Assembly: GCF_003352465.1 (NCBI RefSeq)
Contig: NZ_CP031153.1
Coordinates: 1,850,465 to 1,914,464, forward strand
Length of the DNA stretch: 64,000 nt
Direction: 5' to 3'
From: Kordia sp. SMS9
GTDB taxonomy: Bacteria > Bacteroidota > Bacteroidia > Flavobacteriales > Flavobacteriaceae
A program made the translations under genes and the position numbers. How positions within the stretch are numbered: position 1 is the stretch's first letter; every line of letters starts with the position of its first letter. Under the pieces are notes generated by a model that did not search any database, was not told the DNA's origin, and was given only the letters and a program-made list of their open reading frames with translations. This document shows positions 9,368 to 18,320 of the stretch, one piece after another.

Positions 9368-10297
9368 CTAAAAGGTGTCTAAATCTGAATAGGTAAATAT
9401 AAATTCTTTTAAGTCAATTTTGGGATCAAAATCTAAATATCCGACCAGCCAAGATTCTTTCGGTTCCGTAACCGTTTGCAATTGTGTTGCCATGACAGAA
9501 TGTTGATCGACTTGAAACAACAATTCTGTAATGCCTAAGAAAAACGCCTTTCGTTTCAACTTTTTAATGGCTTTTTGGAACGCTTCCGCAGAAGGTGCAT
9601 AGAACATTCCGACATGAATAATGGCTTGAATTTTCAACCAAAATACACAACCTTCAATTTCGACACAGTAATGACTTTTGAAACTATTTTTATACGCTAT
9701 AAAATCTTTATTGAACTTTATACGAAACTTTTCTGTGTGTTCAGAAGTCAGTTTGTCAATCGCTTCTTGTGAAACGTTTTGCTTGAAAAAAACATCATAC
9801 AGATTTGTCCAACGCAATTTATTCAACACTTTTCCAATAGGAAGTGTATTCACTTTTACATGAAACCGTTGCAAATGTTCGTGTTCTTTCCAACCTAGTT
9901 TTTTGGTGCTGCGATAGGTATTTGCACTATGAAATGCGTACACATATTTCATGTCGTGTGCTTTCATAATTTCATACGCAAATTTTGCTAACGCATTGTG
10001 CAGGCCTTTTCGTTGATGATTGGGCAACGTATACGAATCGCAAGCATGTGCTACATAAATTTCCTCCGTATGAGTTTTGAATTTTTGAGGAACCGCGCCA
10101 TAAAACGCCACAGGAATATCATCGCAATACGCAATGCTACAAATATAATTGACGCCTGTATATGACGTATTGTATTTGTTTTGCAGATACTTGAGCGAAA
10201 CCTTCTTTTTAAAGACTTTCCAAAAGAGTTCTTTGATCGCGGGAAAATCGGAGTTGTCCACACGTTTGAGTTGATATATTTCTTTGTATGCGATCAT
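9368..10297 (-). CDS. GNAT family N-acetyltransferase
   Basis: A 309-residue protein with a GNAT fold in its first half. The acetyl-CoA-binding motif A is CDSYTLPNHQRKGLHNALAKFA (about residues 86-107), followed by YVYAFHSANTYRSTKKLGWKE, typical of the C-terminal motif B. The second half (about 165-309) is a poorly conserved extension that may be a degenerate second GNAT domain. It probably acylates an amino sugar or lipid in the polysaccharide pathway. It sits 3 bp from the deacetylase gene upstream and directly abuts the FkbM gene downstream. Confidence 0.8.
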   Translation of the reverse strand: MIAYKEIYQLKRVDNSDFPAIKELFWKVFKKKVSLKYLQNKYNTSYTGVNYICSIAYCDDIPVAFYGAVPQKFKTHTEEIYVAHACDSYTLPNHQRKGLHNALAKFAYEIMKAHDMKYVYAFHSANTYRSTKKLGWKEHEHLQRFHVKVNTLPIGKVLNKLRWTNLYDVFFKQNVSQEAIDKLTSEHTEKFRIKFNKDFIAYKNSFKSHYCVEIEGCVFWLKIQAIIHVGMFYAPSAEAFQKAIKKLKRKAFFLGITELLFQVDQHSVMATQLQTVTEPKESWLVGYLDFDPKIDLKEFIFTYSDLDTF

Positions 10298-10300
10298 TTT

Positions 10301-11287
10301 TTAAAAGTAAGAACCTTTTAATAAACAGGCTAATTGTTGTTCCATGGATATGTACGGATTCATGACAAATCGGTTCTTCCAAGCTTCGTTTTTTGTATCT
10401 TTTTTAGTATTGTAATCTACCAATAATAAACGTTCAAATCCGACTTCTTTGCAATAGTCTGCTACTTCTTGATTGTAATACCCAAATGGAAATGCAAATT
10501 CAGTAATTGGTTGTTTGCAAATGGTTTCAAGCTGTTTTTTACTGTTTAGAATTTCTTGTTTGGCTTCTGCGAGCGGAATATCTACCAAACTTGCGTGTGT
10601 TTCGCCGTGCGCGCCGATAGTAAACAACGGATTGTCTGCAATTTCTTTGATTTGCTGCGCGTTCATCAACATCCAATAGTCTTCGTATTTCTTTGGTGGC
10701 AAGGCTTTCCAATCGTCTTTAAAGATGTCATAGATCATTTTTAAAACGTCGTATGGCAATGCTTTCGCGACATTTTTCATGGAAATTCCATTCCAGATAA
10801 ATTCATTCCGATCATTTTTATGATAGAGATTTCGCTCTAAAACAACTTCTTTTTTGTTGGTGTGATAGGAAACTAAATCAAGAAAATCTGCCCACAAATA
10901 CGGTGCTTTTTCATGAATCGTCGTAATATAAAAACACGCAGGAACCTTGTATTTTTCTAAAATTGGAATGGCGTATTTGTAATTATTCAAATAACCATCA
11001 TCAAACGTCAGTGCAATATTGAGCGTACCTTTTTTGAATTTTTTTGCATAGAAATCATCCAGCGAAATTACGTTGTAATGTGTGGTAATATGCTTGATAA
11101 ATTCCTCAAAAAACGCTTTTGAAATAAACCGACTGTTGTAGTTGGTTTCGCCAACGGCGTCAATTCCGTGATACACCAAAATGCGTTCGCCATAACGATC
11201 TTTCAATAGCAATTTGCCAAAACCGAGTTTGAACAAAACCGTTTTGTACAGCAATCCTAGCCGATATTTGATACGCATCCAAAGCAT
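10301..11287 (-). CDS. Polysaccharide deacetylase (NodB-like, CE4)
   Basis: A 328-residue NodB-homology protein. Motif 1 is LTFDDGYLNNY (the two Asp are the base and a metal ligand), motif 2 is AHGETHASL with the HxxxH metal site, and motif 3 is AFPFGYYN. CE4 enzymes remove N- or O-acetyl groups from glycans. There is no obvious signal peptide, only a weakly hydrophobic start, so its location is uncertain. It appears to be the first gene of the three-gene operon deacetylase-GNAT-FkbM. The gene upstream is divergent, and about 140 bp separate the two starts. Confidence 0.9.
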   Translation of the reverse strand: MLWMRIKYRLGLLYKTVLFKLGFGKLLLKDRYGERILVYHGIDAVGETNYNSRFISKAFFEEFIKHITTHYNVISLDDFYAKKFKKGTLNIALTFDDGYLNNYKYAIPILEKYKVPACFYITTIHEKAPYLWADFLDLVSYHTNKKEVVLERNLYHKNDRNEFIWNGISMKNVAKALPYDVLKMIYDIFKDDWKALPPKKYEDYWMLMNAQQIKEIADNPLFTIGAHGETHASLVDIPLAEAKQEILNSKKQLETICKQPITEFAFPFGYYNQEVADYCKEVGFERLLLVDYNTKKDTKNEAWKNRFVMNPYISMEQQLACLLKGSYF

Positions 11288-11430
11288 AGTTTCTTGTATT
11301 TTAATTGCAATATAAAACTTCCTTTGTAAATAAGTTTAACATTGGAAGTTGTTTATCTTTTTTAGAATATTTAGAAAGCATCATAATTCAATGTTGTATA
11401 TTTAAAATCAGAATCCAAAACATTAAAAAA

Positions 11431-12336
11431 ATGAAATCTTCAAAATCGAATCTTCAAAAGTCAGGAAAAAAATCATCTGCAAAATTGATATTACATGTAC
11501 TTTTCTTGACAGTCGTACTGTGCTGCCTAAGTTCGAATCATGCCATAGCGCAACAGCAGAAATGGGCATCTCAATATGTGCATTGGAACTTTGAAGATAC
11601 CATAAAAGATGTTTGGAACGTCGACCAACAAGTGTGGATTGCAACTCCCAATTCTGCATCTTTTTGGCCGATACAATGGGATTGGGTTGATAGTGGTGGA
11701 GTTGGAGGTTATTTAGGGTTGCAAGAACAAAGTAACGGTTCAACAAACGTGCGATTTTCTCTTTGGAACGCCACAGCGTCGAAAGGCGCAAAGTGTCGAA
11801 AATTTGATGGTGAGGGTATTGGAGAGACTTGCGAATTAAGTATCAATATAGATACCACTAAATTTTACAGATACAGAGTTTGGCGTCTTGATACCGATAA
11901 AGATGGGCAATGGTGGGGAGGCTGGTTAATTGAAGCCAATGAACAAGGCGTTTTAAAAGAACACTTCATTGGAAAAATAAAAGTTCCGCTACAATACAGT
12001 AAAATTGATATACATTCCATTTCCAATTTCGTAGAATTTTTTGGACTAAACATTAGCCCATGTGACCAAGTTCCTTTATCGCTAGTAGGTTTTACGCCGC
12101 CAGCAGTGAATTATAAAGGAAAAGGTGCGTATAGTGCCTATTCTACCTATAAAGGAAGCACCAAAGCTTCGGGTAATATTTGTGCGAATGGAACAGAAAA
12201 TGACGGCGCAATAGTCACTCCATTCAACTATAATTTTGGCTTTGCTAAAGGAGTTGCCGTGTTTCTTGGAGGAAAGAAAAATGAACAAAAAAAATCAAAC
12301 ATTCCTAAATCTCCAAAAGATATGCCAGATAACTAA
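11431..12336 (+). CDS. Secreted DUF3472-like protein
   Basis: A 301-residue protein with a basic N-terminus, a hydrophobic stretch (LILHVLFLTVVLCCLSSNHA) and AIAQQQ as a probable signal-peptidase site. The mature part begins with an all-beta, Trp-rich domain. GGVGGYLGLQ, RFSLWNA and CRKFDGEGIGETCEL match what I know of DUF3472, a domain found beside carbohydrate-active proteins. I chose the ATG at 11431 because the frame upstream (from 11305) would precede the signal peptide. It is the only secreted soluble protein in this cluster and may bind the surface glycan. Its stop is 12 bp from the convergent gene's stop. Confidence 0.75.
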   Translation: MKSSKSNLQKSGKKSSAKLILHVLFLTVVLCCLSSNHAIAQQQKWASQYVHWNFEDTIKDVWNVDQQVWIATPNSASFWPIQWDWVDSGGVGGYLGLQEQSNGSTNVRFSLWNATASKGAKCRKFDGEGIGETCELSINIDTTKFYRYRVWRLDTDKDGQWWGGWLIEANEQGVLKEHFIGKIKVPLQYSKIDIHSISNFVEFFGLNISPCDQVPLSLVGFTPPAVNYKGKGAYSAYSTYKGSTKASGNICANGTENDGAIVTPFNYNFGFAKGVAVFLGGKKNEQKKSNIPKSPKDMPDN

Positions 12337-12348
12337 TGTTGTTTTAAT

Positions 12349-13785
12349 TTATTTTTTTGACTGAATTTGATACAATTTCCAGCCTTCCGAATGTGTTTCT
12401 AGCACCTTCAGTTGATAATTTTGTGAGATGAATTCCCAGTTCAACATTGGATTTTTATCGTTCCATTGTGTTTGATAACGCGCAGGATCAAACAAAATTA
12501 AGTCGTTCCTTTGAAAATTTTCATAACGTTCTAAAAACATATTTTTAAAGTCAAAATTCAACCCGCGACCTTTCATTGCCAAATCTACATCAAAACTATA
12601 CAAAGTTTTGCCTTCATACGGTTGAATCATCGTTGCCAATTCTTTTTCAATACGAGTTCGTTCAAAAATCTGCTTGAACGTGATGCTGAAAAAGAATATT
12701 TGCAAGGCTACAAAAAAGATTCCGATGGAAATAAAGAGTTGTCTTGTGTACTTAAATTGTATCAATCGTACAAAAGCGGGAAATAACAAAATTAAAATTA
12801 ACGGAAATACCAAGCCAATAATACGCGGATTTTGAAATGGAATTCCTGCCAAAAACAAAATGTACAATCCGCTACAAATCAATAGTATTTTTTGATGAAA
12901 TACTAAGAGCAATTTGTAATTTCTGATCGCAATCACACTTAAAATACTTCCCAAAAAGATAAATCCAGGATGAAAAAACACATACAAGGTGTAGATCAAA
13001 TTCGGAAAGGAATAACGCGTGGTGCCATCTCCTGTAGTAAAACTAGATTTGAAAAAATTACGTATCGACCACGTTTGCAAAAACGGATTCGAAGTCGCTT
13101 CAAACAATGCGCCCCATTGAAAAATGATAAACGGAATGGAAACTATGAAACTTCCCAAAATTGCCATTAAAAGTTGCACAAACTGTTTTCGTTTCCACAC
13201 CAAATACAACGCATACACAATCACGGGAAACGTGATAAATAACGAAGCATAACGCGTCATCAACGCACAAGTTGCAAAAATAAAAATAGGAGCGAGGTTG
13301 GTGTTTTTTTGATACGATTTAAAGAAAAAATAGAACGCTAATACGACAAAAACTAAAGTCAATGCGTCAGACATTACAATGAGTCCCATCTTCAATACAA
13401 ACGGACAAAAAGTGGCAAAAATCAGCACATATAAAAAACGATGCTGCGCGTTTGGATATAAAAGTCGAATCGTTTTTAAAATATATACACAAGCAACAGA
13501 AAAGCTCAAACAACTGATAAATTGAAGTGCAAATGCGGTACTTCCAAAGAGAAAACCTAAAAAACCGCCCAAAACAGGATACAATACTGGCCAAAAATAA
13601 TTTCCAGGATGCACGCCGTCCGTCACATATTCTTGAATCGCGTTCGCGTAGCGCAAATACTCATAGGAATCTTGTCCATACAAACCATCAAAACCTGCAA
13701 TTCTCAAAACAATCATGAAAAGTAGTGGAATGCAAAAAAGCGTCAAGTGTTGGTAAAAAAAAGTTGTTAATTTAGAAGGTTTCAA
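12349..13785 (-). CDS. Glycosyltransferase family 39-like membrane protein
   Basis: A 478-residue protein with about ten membrane helices followed by a C-terminal soluble part (about 395-478). An acidic motif after the first helix (GLYGQDSYEYLRYANAI) fits the Asp-containing first outer loop of the GT-C enzymes ArnT and PMT, which use polyprenyl-phosphate sugars on the outer face of the inner membrane. It would decorate the exported glycan, lipid or a protein. The GT2 gene divergently transcribed beside it could supply the lipid-linked sugar; that pairing is an inference. Confidence 0.8.
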   Translation of the reverse strand: MKPSKLTTFFYQHLTLFCIPLLFMIVLRIAGFDGLYGQDSYEYLRYANAIQEYVTDGVHPGNYFWPVLYPVLGGFLGFLFGSTAFALQFISCLSFSVACVYILKTIRLLYPNAQHRFLYVLIFATFCPFVLKMGLIVMSDALTLVFVVLAFYFFFKSYQKNTNLAPIFIFATCALMTRYASLFITFPVIVYALYLVWKRKQFVQLLMAILGSFIVSIPFIIFQWGALFEATSNPFLQTWSIRNFFKSSFTTGDGTTRYSFPNLIYTLYVFFHPGFIFLGSILSVIAIRNYKLLLVFHQKILLICSGLYILFLAGIPFQNPRIIGLVFPLILILLFPAFVRLIQFKYTRQLFISIGIFFVALQIFFFSITFKQIFERTRIEKELATMIQPYEGKTLYSFDVDLAMKGRGLNFDFKNMFLERYENFQRNDLILFDPARYQTQWNDKNPMLNWEFISQNYQLKVLETHSEGWKLYQIQSKK

Positions 13786-13875
13786 TATAGTTTTTGTTTT
13801 GCGTATCTAAATATAGTTGTTAAATTGGCGATCGTAAAAAATTAGGATTATTTTTTGCGCAATTACGCCAAAACC

Positions 13876-14616
13876 ATGATCAACTCCAAAAAAGTTATTA
13901 TTGTTCTTCCGGCATACAATGCTTCGGAAACCTTGCAAAAAACCTACAGCGAAATTCCATTCGATATTGTAGACGAAGTGGTATTGGTAGACGATCATAG
14001 TACAGACGAAACCTTACGTGTTGCCAAAGAGTTAGGTATTGAACACGTAGTGATTCACGATCAAAATAAAGGCTATGGAGCCAATCAGAAAAGTTGCTAT
14101 AAGAAAGCATTATCGTTAGGAGCCGACATTGTAGTTATGTTGCATCCCGATTATCAATACACGCCAAAGTTAATTCATTCCATGGCGTATTTAATAGCAA
14201 ATGACGTGTATCCTGTGGTAATGGGATCGCGAATTTTGGGAAAAGGTGCATTGCGCGGTGGCATGCCGATGTATAAATACATTGCGAATCGTTTTCTAAC
14301 ATTATTCCAAAATATTGTGATTAATCAGAAATTATCTGAATACCACACAGGATTCCGTGCTTTTTCCAAAGAAGTGTTGAATTCACTGGCGTTAGCGCAT
14401 AATTCGGATGATTTTATTTTTGACAACCAAATGCTGTGTCAAATCTTTAATAAAGGCTATGAAATTGCCGAAATTACCTGTCCGACAACTTATTCTAGCG
14501 AAAGCTCGTCGATCAATTTTCAACGAAGTGTAACCTATGGTGTAGGTGTGTTGAAAGTGTCTGTTCAATATTTTTTGCATAAAAATAAAATAAAGTCATT
14601 TCAAATATTCAAATAG
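13876..14616 (+). CDS. Glycosyltransferase family 2 (DPM1/GtrB-like)
   Basis: A 246-residue GT-A enzyme beginning IIVLPAYNASETL. VLVDDHSTDET carries the Asp pair for metal and nucleotide-sugar binding, and MLHPDYQY and MGSRILGKG follow as in dolichyl- or undecaprenyl-phosphate sugar synthases. There are no C-terminal membrane helices. It probably charges a lipid phosphate with a sugar for the GT39-like protein on the other strand. The frame is open from 13855, but a -7-like box (TATTTTTTG, about 13849) lies just before that point, so I prefer the ATG at 13876. Confidence 0.88.
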   Translation: MINSKKVIIVLPAYNASETLQKTYSEIPFDIVDEVVLVDDHSTDETLRVAKELGIEHVVIHDQNKGYGANQKSCYKKALSLGADIVVMLHPDYQYTPKLIHSMAYLIANDVYPVVMGSRILGKGALRGGMPMYKYIANRFLTLFQNIVINQKLSEYHTGFRAFSKEVLNSLALAHNSDDFIFDNQMLCQIFNKGYEIAEITCPTTYSSESSSINFQRSVTYGVGVLKVSVQYFLHKNKIKSFQIFK

Positions 14617-14636
14617 TCATTATATTAGTAAAAAAA

Positions 14637-16064
14637 TTGCCCATTTTGAAAAAGCATAAAATCTTACTCTACAATCCGATAGCCGTCTTTTTTGACATGC
14701 CACTTGCCTTATTGGCGATTGGTTCCGTGTTGGATCCTGAAAAGTATGAAGTCATTATTGTGGATGGTCGCATTGACAAAAATCCGCTAGAAACCATTCA
14801 GTCACATATTGACGAAGCTTTGTGTTTTGGAACTACCGTATTGACGGGAAGACCGATAAAAGATGCTTTGTCTGTAACGCAAGCTGTCAAAAAAATGCGC
14901 CAAGATATTCCTGTTATTTGGGGCGGATGGCATACTTCTTTATTTCCAAAACAAACCTTGAAAGACGAAATTTGTATTGATGTAACGGCGCAAGGTCAAG
15001 GAGAAGATACGTTTAAGGAATTGGTAGAAGCGTATGCAACTACGGGAGATGTTTCTGGTGTAAAACGAATTTGTTACCGAAATGACGAAGGCGAAATTAT
15101 AAAGAATCCGCCACGTGTTATAGTAGCGATGGACACTTTTGCAGATATCAATTACGAACTGATTGACGTTGAGAAGTACTTTGAAAAGAAAGGACGCAGA
15201 CAATTGGATTATATTTCTTCGACAGGTTGCTATTTTAGATGTACGTTTTGTGCTGATCCGTTTGTGTATAATAGAAAATGGACCGCAATTTCACCTGAAA
15301 TTATGGTGAACAAATTGGCAGCGTTGCACGAAAAATATCAATTTACTGATTTGAATTTGCAAGATGAAACCTATTTCACCTATCGTGATCGCGTGATCGA
15401 AATTTCGGAGCGTTTGATAGAAAAAGGCTTGAACATTACCTGGGCAGCAACCATGCGTGCCGATCAAGGTTCACGAATGTCGGTGGAAGATTTTAAAATC
15501 TGTGCCAAATCCGGATTGCGAAGATTGCTTATCGGAGTCGAATCTGGTTCACAAGAAATGATGAATTGGTTGAAAAAAGATATCAAAGTCGAACAAGTAT
15601 ACATGTGTGCCGAACGTTGCAAAGATTTAGGCATTGCGGTACAATTTCCGTTCATTGTTGGTTTCCCTGAAGAAACGGACGAAAGCATCCAAGAAACCGT
15701 CAAAGTTGCGCTGGATTTAAACAGTATGCACCCTAACTTTCATACGCCCATTTTTTACTTTAAACCGTATCCAGGAACGACGATCACAGACAATGTGGTA
15801 AAACAAGGATACAAACTTCCAGAAACTGTTCACGAGTGGTCTGATTTTGATTTTGTAGGATCGTCAGGACCTTGGGTGAGCGAGGAAAAGTATGCATTTT
15901 TTGAAAAGTTTAAGTTTTACATGAAGTTTGCCTATTCCAATCAAAAGTGGATTTACAAACCGTTGCAGTTAATTGCTAGATGGCGTTTGAAGCATGAATA
16001 CTTTAACATGCCAGTAGAGAAGAAAATTGTAGATACGTTCTTTAAGAAACAACAATTGGCGTAA
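14637..16064 (+). CDS. B12-binding-type radical SAM protein (BchE/P-methylase-like)
   Basis: About 475 residues. The N-terminal Rossmann-like domain (about 8-150, MPLALLAIGSVLDPEKYEVIIVD) is of the cobalamin-binding type, though I see no DxHxxG motif. The radical SAM domain carries the cluster motif STGCYFRCTFC with Cys198, 202 and 205. Such proteins methylate or rearrange unreactive carbons. No ATG exists near the start. The first in-frame ATG falls at FFDMPLAL, after the first beta strand, so a TTG at 14637 or 14646 is the probable start. It lies 20 bp after the GT2 gene and is probably co-transcribed with it. Confidence 0.88.
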   Translation: MPILKKHKILLYNPIAVFFDMPLALLAIGSVLDPEKYEVIIVDGRIDKNPLETIQSHIDEALCFGTTVLTGRPIKDALSVTQAVKKMRQDIPVIWGGWHTSLFPKQTLKDEICIDVTAQGQGEDTFKELVEAYATTGDVSGVKRICYRNDEGEIIKNPPRVIVAMDTFADINYELIDVEKYFEKKGRRQLDYISSTGCYFRCTFCADPFVYNRKWTAISPEIMVNKLAALHEKYQFTDLNLQDETYFTYRDRVIEISERLIEKGLNITWAATMRADQGSRMSVEDFKICAKSGLRRLLIGVESGSQEMMNWLKKDIKVEQVYMCAERCKDLGIAVQFPFIVGFPEETDESIQETVKVALDLNSMHPNFHTPIFYFKPYPGTTITDNVVKQGYKLPETVHEWSDFDFVGSSGPWVSEEKYAFFEKFKFYMKFAYSNQKWIYKPLQLIARWRLKHEYFNMPVEKKIVDTFFKKQQLA

Positions 16065-16435
16065 TAGGATTTACGATTGTAGATTGTTTATTTTTTTGAA
16101 ACGTCATTGCGAGGAGTTTACGACGTGGCAATCTGTTTATTTTAAAAATTACTTTTTGTTTGAAGCGCCAATAAATTCCTAACTGTCATTCAACATTGTC
16201 TAAATGAGACAAGAATCAACTTTAGTATTTCCAAGTACTTCTCGATATAATTTTTCTTCATTTCATTTCGAATACGCTCAATGTAAAACATTGCGAAAAA
16301 CCACTCGAAGAGACGGCTTGAAGTTACATTTGAACTTGAAACACTAAACGTCAGATTGAGTGAAATTCTGAAAGAATTTTGTATCGAAATCTGCTTGATA
16401 AAAAGGCTTTTTCAAATTCCTACATTAACCAATTA
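16065..16435. repeat. Intergenic stretch with dispersed repeats
   Basis: No gene is supported here. At 16101-16135 lies ACGTCATTGCGAGGAG followed by ACGTGGCAATCTG, a palindrome-like repeat common between genes in many bacteria. At 16234-16318 (ACTTCTCGATATAA ... CCACTCGAAGAGACGG) and 16349-16400 (CGTCAGATTGAGTG ... TGTATCGAAATC) are rearranged pieces of the element seen at 8389-8502. The two genes flanking it converge, so the stretch may also contain their terminators. Confidence 0.65.
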
Positions 16436-17542
16436 TTACATAAATAGCCTCTTCAATTTCCCAGCAATCTGCTCTGAAGTCAATTCTGCACCAGATTCAT
16501 TAAAGTGGAAATCGTCGTAAAAAGATTCTGTGGTTTTTGGAAGTTGCAAGTCAATACACGGAACATTCTGTTGTGCACAAACGGTTTTTAAACGTTGGTT
16601 AAACAATTCCATTCCGCCATACAACGCTGTTGTGCTGTAAAAAGCTTCGTTGTTTTCAAATCCACTCGTAATCATCAATTCCTCGTATTGTGGTTCTAAA
16701 TTTGGCTTCCACATCGTAGCTTGCGTAACAAAAACTAAGCGTATATTTTTCGATTTTGCCAGTTGAATCATCGTTTTGATATTTTCTTCATAACGCGCCA
16801 AACCTGCTGTTAAATCAGGCAACTCTTCTATAATTTTAGATTGCTTTTTTAACGCTCTGATGTCTAAAACTGTTTTTGTTAAATGGTCTTTGTGGTTAAA
16901 ATAGAAGGCAATATTTGCTTTAGCACGTCCAGCCAATTTGTATAAAGTGAGTTGCTTATACCATGGCAAATGATCGTCAGGAACATGCTGAAACGCAAAC
17001 TTTTTTAGGTGCAATTCTGGTAAATGCAAATAGCGATCTTTCGAAATTAAATACGCAACCAAATCATTCACACCTTGCATCACCAACACAGTTTTTGTGT
17101 CTTTTAAAGCAGGTTTTTCAAGAAGCTGCGCCAACTGCAATACATGATGATTGCTATTATTTCCAGGGCGTCCAAAATTTCCAACCCAATACTGATTGCC
17201 CAACTTTTTTTCGGTCAATGCGGGCCACGCTTTTTCTTGCGTAAGTGCAAAACATGCTGCGGTACTTCCGCCCAACACAATCATTTTATGTGAAGCATTT
17301 TCATAATCGGAAATAGAACGCGCACCCAAACCATCAAAAGAAACTTCTGAATCTTGTTGAATGCCAATAATTTCATCTTTATTAATTTCCCACGTAAAAC
17401 TTGAATTTGGCGTATTTACATAATAATTACTCGGAACAACTTCCAATAATGACAATATGATTTCCGCAATAATCAATAAGACAAGTGTTGCTATTCCTGA
17501 GAAGGCTAGTTTTTTAAGGAATCGTTTTGAAAAAAGCTTCAT
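16436..17542 (-). CDS. SGNH/GDSL-like hydrolase family protein, membrane anchored
   Basis: A 368-residue protein with a single N-terminal membrane helix (about 10-32) and an outward SGNH domain. Block I is VLGGSTAACFAL, where Gly-Gly-Ser replaces the usual Gly-Asp-Ser. The block with the oxyanion Asn is MQGVNDLVAYL, and the C-terminal catalytic block is YDDFHFNESGAELT. It resembles the SGNH domains of AlgX/DltD-type acyl transferases. It lies 28 bp downstream of a methyltransferase gene on the same strand and is probably the last gene of that operon. The substrate is unknown, probably an exported glycan or lipid. Confidence 0.82.
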   Translation of the reverse strand: MKLFSKRFLKKLAFSGIATLVLLIIAEIILSLLEVVPSNYYVNTPNSSFTWEINKDEIIGIQQDSEVSFDGLGARSISDYENASHKMIVLGGSTAACFALTQEKAWPALTEKKLGNQYWVGNFGRPGNNSNHHVLQLAQLLEKPALKDTKTVLVMQGVNDLVAYLISKDRYLHLPELHLKKFAFQHVPDDHLPWYKQLTLYKLAGRAKANIAFYFNHKDHLTKTVLDIRALKKQSKIIEELPDLTAGLARYEENIKTMIQLAKSKNIRLVFVTQATMWKPNLEPQYEELMITSGFENNEAFYSTTALYGGMELFNQRLKTVCAQQNVPCIDLQLPKTTESFYDDFHFNESGAELTSEQIAGKLKRLFM

Positions 17543-17570
17543 GTTGATGTTTTTATATTATTTATTCGTC

Positions 17571-18320
17571 TTACCCATTTAATACATACCAAGAAAATGG
17601 CGAGTCTTTTTTACCTAAAATTTTATGCAAGATATTCTTTTTATAGCGATACCAAACATCAAAATTCTGTACTAGCTTTTCATTGTGATGATGATAATTT
17701 TCTATCATTTCGGGAACACCAAGAGCCGTATAATAGGCTTTAGTACGTTCTTTGGCTGCTTCAATTTCTTCTGTTTTGTAAAAAGGACTATCAATAATAT
17801 GAATTTCTCCACCAATCGCTAAAAATGTAGCCAGTAGATAAATTAAACCTTCAAAATCTTCAAAATATTGAATAGCTCCGTTGAGCGTAATGATATCAAA
17901 TTTCCGTTGAAAGTATTCAGAAACTTTGAAAATATCAGCATATACAAATCTCAGATTCTTTCTCTTGAAAACACGCGCAGCTTGTTCCAATTCTTCACGA
18001 TTTACATCCAAACCTATGACTTCATGTTTAGTGTCAACTTCAGCAATTTTATTCGAAAACCAACCATTTCCACAACCAATAGTCAAAATATTCATGGGAT
18101 CATTTTCTTCGGCTATATGTGTCAAAAAACGTTCTGTAGATTTCACGCGAAACGGCCATTCATCACGAGCTACATACGGTAATTTTCGAACTTCTGCATC
18201 AGTTAGAATACGCTTTTCTTTTTCGCGCACGGCAAGATAGGATTTAGAAAAACCAGCGTCTTCAGGTGTTAAATAATAGACGTCTTGTTGTTGCGTAATT
18301 CGACTAAAATCTAGCTTCAT
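17571..18320 (-). CDS. Class I SAM-dependent methyltransferase
   Basis: A 249-residue Rossmann-fold methyltransferase. Motif I is ILTIGCGNGWFSNKIAE, the acidic residue binding the SAM ribose is in VIGLDVNREE, and FDIITLNGAIQYFEDFEGL is motif II with the pattern of Methyltransf_11/23 enzymes. Its start overlaps the end of the radical SAM gene by 4 bp (ATGA), which implies coupled translation, so the two products probably act on the same substrate. A second radical SAM/methyltransferase pair lies at 19824-22065. Confidence 0.88.
   Translation of the reverse strand: MKLDFSRITQQQDVYYLTPEDAGFSKSYLAVREKEKRILTDAEVRKLPYVARDEWPFRVKSTERFLTHIAEENDPMNILTIGCGNGWFSNKIAEVDTKHEVIGLDVNREELEQAARVFKRKNLRFVYADIFKVSEYFQRKFDIITLNGAIQYFEDFEGLIYLLATFLAIGGEIHIIDSPFYKTEEIEAAKERTKAYYTALGVPEMIENYHHHNEKLVQNFDVWYRYKKNILHKILGKKDSPFSWYVLNG

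Noticed and set aside
13700-16070. Cobalamin riboswitch before the B12-type radical SAM genes
   Set aside because: I looked upstream of all three genes and saw no B12-box-like sequence or long structured leader.
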